Part shown: piece after piece, positions 47,725-57,308 of the stretch
How positions within the stretch are numbered: the first letter of the stretch is position 1
Layout of the letters: each line of letters begins with the position of its first letter
From: Phlebopus portentosus
Lineage: Eukaryota > Basidiomycota > Agaricomycetes > Boletales > Boletinellaceae
NCBI GenBank assembly: GCA_037892935.1
Contig: JAYXKI010000001.1
Span: 3,720,001-3,784,000, forward strand
DNA length: 64,000 nucleotides
Direction: 5' to 3'
Notes under the pieces: generated by a model
Database searches by the model: none
What the model was told of the DNA's origin: nothing
The model's input: the letters and a program-made list of their open reading frames with translations, nothing else
Position numbers and translations under genes: made by a program

Positions 47725-48678
47725 ATGTCCTTCAAAGCTGCTTCATCATCTTTGAGAGCGAATCTTAGAGTGACCTCGCTGTTGCGAAATGTAGAACGAT
47801 CCCTGGCTGCGGCTTCGTCAACACAACGATTAGCTGCAAGCCGGCATGCTTCGACCCTGATAAATGGATGGGGACCTTCTGTTAGCTCGACGTCCTCGAC
47901 ACGTTTGACAACCTCGTACCCGACACTGCAAAGAGTCGCCCCTCGACTTGGTGAGTAGTGTGTGATATCATGGTATCTATGCCTTACTAAAGTAAACTAA
48001 AGCCCGGTCGATGTTCATTCAAACCGAGTCAACACCGAATGACGATTCGTTGAAATTCATCCCTGGGGTAGAAGTAATGCAAGATGGCTCAGCTGAGTTT
48101 CTCGATACGCGCACCGCGCTCGCTTCGCCTCTTGCGCTCCGACTTTTGGGTGTCGACGGGGTCCGTGCAGTCTTTTACGGACCGGATTTCGTCACCGTGT
48201 CGAAAGATCAAGAAGTTTCATGGTCTGTCATCAAGCCCGAGGTGTACTCGTTGTTGATGGAGCACTTCTCGTCGAAGAACCATTATTCCGTAGCGAGGAA
48301 GAAAGGGAAGCTGCTGGACCTCAGGACACGCGAATACTTGATACGGACCCTGACACCGTCGCGATGATTAAGGAACTCATCTCTACACGTGTACGGCCCG
48401 CGATTATGGAGGACGGAGGTGACATCGAATATTGCGGGTTCACTGAAGACGGAATCGTGCAGCTGAAACTGAAGGGAAGTTGCCGAGGATGTTCGTCAAG
48501 CACTGTCACGCTGAAGACGGGCATTGAGCGCATGATGACGCACTATATCCCCGAGGTGAAGGGAGTAGAGCAGATTGAAGATTTGGAAGAAAAGATTGCA
48601 AAGGAGGAGTTTGAGAAGCTCGAAAGGCGATTGCATCCTGAGCTGGCGGAGAAGGAGAGGAAGGAGGATTCACCGTAA
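47725..48678 (+). CDS. NFU1: Mitochondrial Fe-S scaffold/carrier Nfu1 (possible frameshift)
   Basis: Late-acting mitochondrial [4Fe-4S] carrier for lipoyl synthase and other targets. Exon 1 is 47725-47950, the intron 47951-48002. The ATG at 47725 ([16 protein letters not shown]) starts an Arg/Ser-rich presequence; the open frame upstream begins only with TTG. The N domain has [19 protein letters not shown] and the C domain has [17 protein letters not shown] and [18 protein letters not shown] with the CxxC ligands. Between them the frame changes near 48272-48274. MEHFSS is in one frame and [15 protein letters not shown] in the next, as if one base were missing. A 35-nt intron (gtagcg...ctcag) would also rejoin frames but is shorter than any other here. 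It ends in an Asp/Glu/Lys-rich tail after [10 protein letters not shown]. Confidence 0.88.
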
Positions 48679-49088
48679 GTCAGTTCGCTTGTTGGTCGAT
48701 TTCTCGATTTCAAACTTCGAGATTCTTGCACAGAATGGCACCATATATGTCTGTCTAGAAAGGAGGTTAATATAATGTAATTTCGGACAGCTTGCATTTG
48801 TACTTTACTGCATTCATCATATTATAGAGTAATATCTGCATGTTGATCGAGCGTACTTCTGGTATGTCTCGAGACTCAACGAACCCACGGTTTCAAAATA
48901 AATTAATTTGAAATGCCAAATAAAATAATGCAATGCTCGAGTTGAGTCTATATGGTACATACAAGATCATGAGTTAGGCGGGTTTCGCTTTAATAAGTTG
49001 CTCGATGAATATTACATAGCTCAAGAAGGATGCAAGCAGAACACGGAAATACAATGTGGAACAAGAGAATAGCGTGCAAGAGTGAGTT
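48679..49088. other. Convergent intergenic region, NFU1/DUF6534
   Basis: 3' flanks of two convergent genes; AT-rich around 48860-48930. No gene is seen. Confidence 0.4.
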
Positions 49089-51492
49089 TCATGGGCCAAT
49101 TGGTACGTGTTTCTGGGAGGGGTCCCTTTCCTGCCAATCCACAACCGGCGGCCTGTAAGTAAGCTCACACACAAGGCAGTTTCCCAAACTCACCGAAGTC
49201 AGCTCCTGTGCCTCAACTTCCGATACAACACCCACGGGAACAGTGATATCAACTTGGTCTTTATTGTCCTTCTTGGACATCCGGTGTAAGTCAGATCGAA
49301 TTCCAGAAACACTATCAGCACTAATGCTATCTTGCGTAAGCCCACTTGGCCACGTCGCACGAAGGTCAGTTAGCTCGACCGGGTCCGGTCCTTGTCCGTG
49401 GACTTGCACACCGTTCCGGAATTGCGGTGTTGCACCGGAGCGTGAAGATGCAGGGAGGTCTGAGAGTGATTGTGAATCATTGTCGTACCCTCTGCCACGG
49501 AGTACTTGACGCGTGTTGAGCCTGTGAGGTATTCACTTAATGTGATATCGAAGTTGTCCATAACACGAGCGGCTTACGTAGCAAGCAGTGTATTTGCATA
49601 GACTGTTATAGCATGAGTAGGCGCTATGAAAAGCTTGCGTTGTACATACGTTTTCCAACGCAAAAGTCAATGGCGAGATAGTAGAACGAGTCCGGCAAGA
49701 CTTTGAACTGCAATGTGCCTTAATGGGTGTTTCCGTTGCAAGAGACAATAGGAACTTACCACGATCACTTCCGCGATCACCACAACGCTGCGGAAATCAA
49801 ATTGGATGATGCTTTAGGAACGAGAAATAAGCCGTACGTAGTCAGAAGGCATCGATTGACCGCATAGACCATCAACGTATTGAGCAACGCATTTGTCCTA
49901 TAGGAGATCCGGAACGCATGCCATATTAGTACTACTTTCAGTTGTTTGTTCAATACATACCCTCGGAAACCTGATTTCACCGAATGCAAGAAGTAGCAAA
50001 GGGAAAAGGCAATGAGCACGTCTGGGAAGACGGCAGTTATGGAGAACGGGAGAGCAGCGTTGTACTGGCGGGATGAAAATTGTCTAGACGAATGGCGAAA
50101 TGTTGGAACGGCTTACTGTGATGGAAGGTATTTTCGAGAGCAACTTAAGCTTAAGTCTGACAATTCATATGAGTCATAGGAACGCTTCATGATGAGATGG
50201 ACAAACAGTAAAATGACCGTTTCTAAAGAATATTTAATCATCGAAGGAAAGATACGGGATAACTCTTCACTGACCTAACCCGAGCGCTGTAGTAATGGAT
50301 GGAGTTTTGTCAATTCGTGAGACAGAACCACGTAAGATTGGTCAATATGTGCGTACCGAAGTGCGCGAGGATAGTGAGCGTCTAAAGGTCGAGTCAGAGG
50401 AAGAGTACACATTCATGAATAAATACATACGAGGAAGGCTGTCAGCCACCACATGCCTTTGGATACTGAAGGTGAAAAATCAGCAAGCTCCTATATGCGA
50501 ATTCTGAGCATCACTTGCAGATGTGCACTCTGACTGCGAAGAATCTGAAAGAATTGCCGTTGTCAACCTTTTTGAATAGAGGGTGGATAGAACCTGATAC
50601 GTACAATTGGACAGTTGTCGAGATGATAACCTGGAGTGGATCAGAAAAGTCGAAAAGTGAGAATTGGACACCCCCGAGGAAATACATACATTAACCAGAA
50701 TCGATGTCTGTAGCGTGCTTAAAGAATCAGAAAGAATAGAGCTATAAAAAGGTTCTTACGAAAAGGGACCTGCGTGTACATGCAGTATAAATGTCAAAGA
50801 AATTTAGCCTCGGAGTCAGCGGAAACTCTTACCATATGCCGACGCCAAGTGCCAGCGGATTGGAATAGTTAATTACCTTCCATCCACAAAGCTGGTGAAT
50901 GAAATCATCCTTGTGCACAGCATTCAAGTGATCCCTCACCAAGTAGTGATACAACGAGTGACAAACTTGGGATTCCCGGTCAGCTAGAAGCAATAACGAA
51001 AGCTAACACGAGCGTCTACATACCTAATGCAATTTGAACCGTTTCAAGTGCCCTGAATCCGTGTTAGAGTGAAGAAGAGCAAATAAATCCTCGTGTGGAC
51101 CAACCAAATAAATGCGACCTGGAGGAAGATGATATTAAGATCCTATTTTATCGATCTTAAGTCTCACCAAAAGTTTCAGAGATGGCCTATCCTTGGGGTA
51201 GTACATATAGTAGAGGTAACTCTGTCGATGAGGAATTTGTCAGTATTTGTTCTGACTTTGATTGGCAACCGATCCGACCTGAAGTGTCGTTATCCCATAC
51301 AATCTATAATACTGTGTGAGCACGGTCGGAAAGTATCGAGGATGCTGAAACTGACACCAACGCAACCATGGCTCCGATGTAAGAAATCCCTTGGTGTCAT
51401 GTCAGTCGGGGAAGAAATTTGCACAAAATCAGCATTATACCAAAAGTCCCGGTGAGGTCAAGATGTATTTCGGGAGATGCGCTGGAAGCCAT
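49089..51492 (-). CDS. DUF6534 seven-helix membrane protein
   Basis: Multi-pass membrane protein of the DUF6534 family, greatly expanded in Agaricomycetes; function unknown. The start is ATG 51492 (MASSASPEIHLDLTGTFG). About 17 small exons were joined by eye: SYIGAMVALV, LYGITTLQ, SYLYYMYYPKDRPSLKLL, a 14-nt exon for VAFIW, ALETVQIAL, then QVCHSLYHYLVRDHLN and NPLALGVGIW. Further exons follow with VIISTTVQLFFAVRVHI, AALPFSITAVFPDVLIAFSL, TNALLNTLMVYAVNRCLLTT, VVVIAEVIV, FYYLAIDFCVGK and YANTLLATLNTRQVL. The cytosolic tail is hydrophilic with Ser/Asp. The last exon may end at 49089, or an intron may start near 49193, so the C-terminus is uncertain. Exons around 50280-50800 are less sure. Confidence 0.8.
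51105..51118 (-). other. 14-nt microexon in the DUF6534 gene
   Basis: GTCGCATTTATTTG lies between acceptor ctccag and donor gttggt. It continues KLL into VAFIW and keeps phase with the next exon (GGCACTTGAA). Confidence 0.6.
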
Positions 51493-52236
51493 GTTCGTTC
51501 GTCGATACACAGAGAAAAGAAAAAGAAAAGTTTAGGGATTTCGCGTCTGTGAGAGGATTGGAGGAAGATACTTGTAGAGACTCATGAAGGTGGGTCGCCC
51601 TATAACACCTAGGCGTGGCGAAGAAGAACAGGTACGGCGCCAAGGCACGAGACGTAAGAACAGCACGGTCGTTACAATAAGTTCTTCCGGTTCATGTTAC
51701 CTTACCTGAAGGATCCGACGGAATTGCGTGGGATGAACGGCTTATGTCATAGTTTATTTCTGGAAACCATGCTCCACCATATCAGGGTGATGCAGTCGAC
51801 ATATCAAAGATGCATCAGTCCTATGGAACCCTGAATCATGGGCTGCAGGCATGAAGAATCGAAAAGCACAGGTTGATCGTTCTAGAGTCGTCGCGAGACC
51901 GATAGGAGCCAGAACCTCAATAGGATACATGTAACCTAAAAATTGTACGGGAAGCTCCCCTTGCTTCTCATTGATATTGATGAATGACCTGAGCATCCGC
52001 TTTCAGCGGGATTCTCCGATGAGCACACAGTTCGCAACCTTCTTCAATATGGACCGGGGCAAAAGACGTGCTTGGCTATCCAGGTCAACGACCATTGTCC
52101 GGGAACAAAGATATAGACGCCACAAAGAACTCAGGCCAAGATCGATTGCTAAGATTGGAATTAGCCTTCGCCGATGACACGCCAAGCAATTTCGAAATTT
52201 GATCAGTACCTGTCTTCAATTTCTTTGTCTGGTCAG
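51493..52236. other. Intergenic region, DUF6534/CofD-like
   Basis: Both flanking genes are on the - strand, so this is the DUF6534 promoter plus the CofD-like 3' flank. An 80-codon reverse frame (51754-51996) contains a hydrophobic patch but no family features, and I do not call it. Confidence 0.4.
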
Positions 52237-54349
52237 CTATATCATCCTTTCTACATCCCACTCGCTGATAATCCGCCGCAAAGCAGTGCGCACGCTTTCG
52301 GCATCAAACATCGGAACATCCGATCTGTCGGCCGTGCCAGGCTTCAACGACTCCACTTCTATGCAACGGACGCCCATATTCTTTAACGCCATGAAAATGA
52401 GAACTTGCTTCGATGGCAGAAGAGGCGAACAGCTACCGTTATTTGGTCCGTGTCAAGAGGCACCTGCCCACCTCGGAGATACACGAGGTGTGTGATGAAT
52501 GCAGAGACAGGATACGACGTGTAAGTGCCTAGGCTCGCATAGTGCGTGTTTAGCGTACGTGTGATCGCTCTTCGAATGCCAGTCAGACATGAGTCTTACA
52601 GGATTCGAAGTGAAGACTCACTTGATGTAGTCGGCCGCAGTGTAACCGTTCGTCTCTCTGTCGTTCTTGGAGTTCACTATTCTAGCTCAGATGGTTCAGA
52701 ACCGGACGGAGTTGCGAAATGGACTCACATAGGAAGATCTTCGCTTTCACAATGCGGGACCGCGCAATCGCAGAAGCGACTCCTTTCAAGGTCAGGCACG
52801 GGATGATACTTTTGTTCCAAAGTTAGAACAGGAGGAAGAGGATTATTAATTTCCGCACCTCGTCCAAAGTGAACCGCAAGAATAAATTATAATATCCTTT
52901 GAGCCGCATTGCGCAAGGAAATCTGGATTGGGAGATGGATGTATTTCATGCCCGTACGCGTTTATGTAATATAAACCTTCGAAAGGCCTCAGAATTCAAG
53001 AGTTACGCAGAAGAGACTGAAAACATACGATTTATTCTAGATTCAAGAGGCACTTCTTGATCCTCGTCTTCTTTCGAGAAGACTAAGTTTGGCGTGTGAC
53101 TGCGCTCATGGTTAGATCCCGGCGCAAACTCTGATTCAGCGAGATCCTCCGTGATTGGAGACGCGAGCGCGAAAGAAAACGAGGTCTCCGAGTGCGCCGG
53201 ATGAGAGATGTTGCATTGACCGATAATGTTCCTGCCGTTTTCCTACCTCACAAAAGACACTTTCAGAAGCATGATGTGCAAGTGAGGTGAGAAGTCAAAC
53301 CAATTCGGCACCGATAGTTACTGTATGGTTCGTAACCAAGACAGGTACGATATTTGCCTACCAAAAGCCATCATCAAGTCATCAAGAAATAAAGGTAGAG
53401 TCTCCTGAAATGAAACACACCTGACTATTGGTGATGGAAGAAAACAGGAAGATCGCGGAAGGTAGAGACCGAAAGAAGATTCTTGCTGCGGCAAGGAAAT
53501 AGTTACCGACACTATTGGTATAATTCGCAACAAATCAGCGATATGCTCTGATGGGAGACTTTCGTGGCTTGACCATCACCTTCCATTCCGGAATGAAAAG
53601 TTCTTCTGAGCGCGCCGCAGTACTTCACTTTCAAAATAAACCAAGAAGCCTAGGCACAGCCCATCAAAACAATAGTAGAGAATCAGATCAACGCGCGAAC
53701 CTCTGATAACTTCTTTCCTGTCAAGAGGAATGCCTGTCCATAATGGGCTTCGTCCTTCAACGATGTCGCGCCATTCATCACGAGCTTCGCGTTCGGTGGA
53801 CTCTGCGCGAAGACGGTACGCTAATAGGTGACGAATACGGTCCAAAGGTGAACCCTCAGGTGATGCTGGTATAAGCCGAATCAAACGTGATCTTATGTCG
53901 CCTGAAGATATCATTATATATCTTTTACCGAGCAAGGCGAAAGAATATTCACCGATTGATGGTCCACCAAGCACCCGGATAATCTCACTGGACGAGCCAC
54001 CGTCATCCGATACAGGCAGTACGTAGCAGGCGTCGCGGAATGCAGAACAGATTGAATTGCATCCTGTGCCTCCAGAAATAACCAAAACAGACGGAAAAGG
54101 AGAAACCTCTCTACGTTGTACCTCAGTGCCTGCTGTAGTTGTGGAAGTCGGGGATGAGACAGGGAAAGATGGTCGCCGACTCCTCAATGCGGGCGTCACT
54201 ATCGGGTTCACGGGTAGGTCAAAGACAGAGGAAGAAGGGCTCTCTTCAATCTGGGGAGTGCTCAACCTCGACGAGTCTGAGGAGCTGGGTGCCTCCAGAA
54301 AAGATGTATATGGCGAGACTGGCCCATTGTTGATTGCAGGAGCCATCAT
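52237..54349 (-). CDS. CofD/YvcK-like (UPF0052) protein
   Basis: Protein of the CofD-like fold, related to archaeal 2-phospho-lactate transferase, bacterial YvcK and yeast YNL011C; the eukaryotic role is unknown. The start is ATG 54349 (MMAPAINNGPVSPY) with a Ser/Pro-rich N-terminus. The nucleotide/phosphate-binding start of the fold is VLVISGGTGCNSICSAF, followed by VLPVSDDGGSSSEIIRVLGG and, over a 51-nt intron, SIGDIRSRLIRLIP. Later pieces are GFLVYFESEVLRRAQKNFSF, VGNYFLAAARIFFRSLPSAI, LFSSITNSQ then ANIVPVLVTNHTVTIGAEL, RLYYINAYGHEIHPSPNP and IIIYSCGSLWTS. The last exons give SKNDRETNGYTAADYI and a C-terminal RRIISEWDVERMI with stop at 52237-52239. About eleven exons all keep frame. Assignment to the family is firm. 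Confidence 0.9.
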
Positions 54350-55484
54350 ATGTGAGATACACTGAAATCTTGTGACCAGTCAGGCCTACGTAGAGTCCAG
54401 GATTCCCGGTCGATGTATTTGAGGTGATAACAGGCGTTGCGCGAGTCTGAGTCAGTCAGTCTGTGCGACACGTCAACAAACGACAACAACACGTCTCAAA
54501 TTGGAGCTTTCCCACGGTACATGACTTCCACACGCGAAACGAAATAGACTCGGAGTTGGACTTCTATATCAGAAGCAAATTCAATAAGCGGATATGAGTC
54601 CTATGGGTGCGGGAAGATAATATGGAAGCAATTTATGTGACCCGCTCACTATTCCACGCCGCGGACGAACAAGGACGAACCCGTTGAGAATACCATGTGT
54701 ACAGGTTACTAGGCTCATCACGAGTTTAAGATGCACACTAGTACTATCGTGAATTCTCTGGATACCGGAATGGATAGTCTTCCATCATCGTTTCCCTAGC
54801 TCATTGTATCGGCGGTGATTTACCCTAGAAGGACCGAAGCAACGCGGACATTAGATCGAAAATTATACAACTGTATTTAAGTTACTAGTGCTGGTTTTGG
54901 TTGTTCGATTGTAGTAGTTTTTTTTCTTATGCTCGGAAGCATGTGTGAAGCAACGGAATCAGCTAAATCTGAGCCGTTTCGCGACGGCTCTCTTTTTTTT
55001 TGTAGTTTTCTCCGGGCGGCCTGAACCATGAGAAATTTCAAAGGGGAACGGATTCTCCGTAGACAACATGAGATGTAATCAAGATGATACTGAAAATCGG
55101 TACGAAAGATAAATTGCAGAAGGCTGGATCCGCGGGGAAGATTCAACACCGGAAAATCCCCTGAGGCACAGAAACTGAGCGGATGGATAAGCCCTTCCAT
55201 AACTCTGTTCCGTCAACGATACCATGTTACCATAACTAATAAGTCAACGAGTACTATATAAGCATAACGAAACCAAGATATCTTACAATGTTTAAGGAGA
55301 AGAAACGGAGATTTAGCTAGCTCGGAGGGCTGAGCTAGCTGCACGGGTGACGTGTGGCGAATCCGATCGTAGTTTATGCTGTTCCTCCCAGGAGCCGAAG
55401 CTGGAACACACATATTGCTTGGACTCAAGGTACACGTGTAGGGCCGCATCCTAGGGCGATGCCCTGCGCAATCATCCTGAAGGA
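54350..55484. other. Intergenic region, CofD-like/C2H2 gene
   Basis: About 1.1 kb holding the promoter of the CofD-like gene and the 3' flank of the finger-protein gene. Reverse frames at 54877-55200 and 55213-55449 are open but show no recognisable domain. A + strand poly-T tract lies at 54910-54925 and another at 54991-55000. No gene is called. Confidence 0.4.
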
Positions 55485-56882
55485 TTACTGCGAGCCAAAT
55501 GCCAACTGAGAATCAAACGAATATGGAGCCTGAGTTGCTAAAGGCCACAAGCTCTGGTTTTGCACGTCAAAAGCTTGAGTGAAAGAAGGGATTGAAGGAT
55601 CAAGGGAAGAGGAAAGCACATCAACGTCGTCAATGTAAGAATTAGCTCCTTCGAAAGGCTTGTCGGGCTCCCGAGGGCGCGCATCCCCTACTCGCAACTC
55701 AGTATGAGGCGGATTTTGAGTTGCGGTGTCGTTTTGTGGAGGTTCGGCATCAGCTGTCTTTTCGGGCGGAAGATTAGGCTCAAGTCGAATTGATCCAGTG
55801 CGGAACGGTCGTACGGTCGTCGTCGCAACGTCCGAAGTTTGTATATCGGAGTGCAATCCGTTCTGCAGAACTGACGCATCCGCTGCTTCCGGTATTGAAG
55901 ACAATCTCGATTCTACAACCGCTTGACTGGAGCTAGAAGGAAGGTGGGGTAAACCCGGTGCTGAGCGAGATCGCGATCGGTCTGTTCGATGAGAATGAGA
56001 TGATGGTGGCCGCGAGTCAGTTCTGCTCGGAGGCCGTAGGCTCTCGTCCATCGGCGACTCCGCAGATTTTCTCTTGCCTAGAGCAGAGGGAGGATGATCG
56101 GGTTCCCCAGTTCTTCCGGAACTCGGTGGCCTGGATTGTCGGACCCCTGCTACAGGTTTAATGGTACTTGGTCCAGCCTCTCCGACATGCTGTGCGCTAT
56201 ACACGCTGCTGATTGTTTTGGCTACCATCTCTGCGAGACTAGGAGAGCGTGCAACTGCGATAGAATCCGGGTCTGGTGAAGGAGATGAAGCAGCAGTGAG
56301 CGCTCCGAAGCTCCTCGATGTCGGTGAGGGTGAAGGTGCTTGGATTGTATCCGGCGAACGGTGATCGTGACTCTGGTTAGAAGAGAATACACCTTCCACG
56401 TCTCCGAGAGAAACTGGTGCGGAATCAGGATCTATCCTAAGGTCTTCCTCTGAGCCATTAACAACACCATCCTGATGATCTGAGTTGTGCACAGAATGTC
56501 CATTTTTTAGAGAAGGCAGGTCATTCTCTTTCTCTGAAGGCAGCTCGATCTTAGTAGTACATCATCGCGATAAGGAGCCAAAGTACCTTCATCGTGCAAG
56601 AACGCATTATCATTCATGAGCAATGAGGTGCGAATGCTGTCTTCTGAGGTAAAGACGTGAATGCAAATCCCCCACGAGAAATAGGCACGATCTACCTCCA
56701 ATACTTGTCCCATCAAACGCACGCAACTCCAGACGAATATCTTCTCTTTTCACGGGCATCTCATTTGCGACATGATCGTCCAGAACATGCCTTGCAAGTC
56801 CATCGCTTGTATCGAATACTTGCCTACACCAATCCCATCTACAAGGGTGAATGGAGTCTGGAGAAGCAACCGATGACGACAT
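55485..56882 (-). CDS. C2H2 zinc-finger protein, disordered
   Basis: Probable nuclear protein of about 430 residues. The start is ATG 56882 (MSSSVASPDSIHPCRWDWC). A single C2H2 finger, C-x4-C-x12-H-x4-H (CRWDWCRQVFDTSDGLARH then LDDH), is at residues 14-38. The family resembles fungal proteins with one RFX/AZF-like finger near the N-terminus. A second exon adds EDSIRTSLLMNDNAFLHDE. A 53-nt intron (gtactt...cttcag, containing a tactaa branch site) joins it to the large final exon (EKENDLPSLKNGHSV). That exon is Ser/Pro/Asp-rich with KRKSAESPMD and many SRS repeats, and ends SFDSQLAFGSQ. Its target is unknown. It is divergent with the Vid30-like gene, 426 bp between starts. Confidence 0.7.
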
Positions 56883-57308
56883 GCTCTTCCCAGTGAAGGT
56901 CCCCTGCCTCGAGGCGTTAGAGAAAGACGAAGAAGGATGCCTTGGGCTCAGAGCGCGCTGGGCGTGATGGTCAGTGACCAAAGTTAGAACACTGAAGACG
57001 CGGCGTGGCCCGATGACCGTGACCAATATTAATCCTGAGTGAGACTTGGCAACTTTATTTGTCCAACCTACTCCTCCATCATCGTAATCAGCCAGCAATG
57101 CCTTGCTGAATCGCAGAAGGTAAAATAGGCATTGAGTGCATTGATGGACCATTTGGGCTGATTACAGAGCACATGTTAGTGTCTGTCGCCTAATTCACCT
57201 ATAGTACTGGGTACAAAGCAATCACAGGAACCTAATCTACCGACCAGTTCTCCACATTTCAGTATTTCGGAACTTTCTTCCAGCCCAGTCGATTGTTGGT
57301 TTGGTGGG
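56883..57308. promoter_or_regulatory. Divergent promoter region, C2H2/Vid30-like
   Basis: A 426-bp interval between opposing start codons. No TATA box is obvious and no further coding signal is seen. Confidence 0.4.

Noticed and set aside
56500..56570. Apparent frameshift in the C2H2 gene between exons 2 and 3
   Set aside because: A 53-nt intron from gtactt to cttcag, with a tactaa branch site, restores the frame completely.
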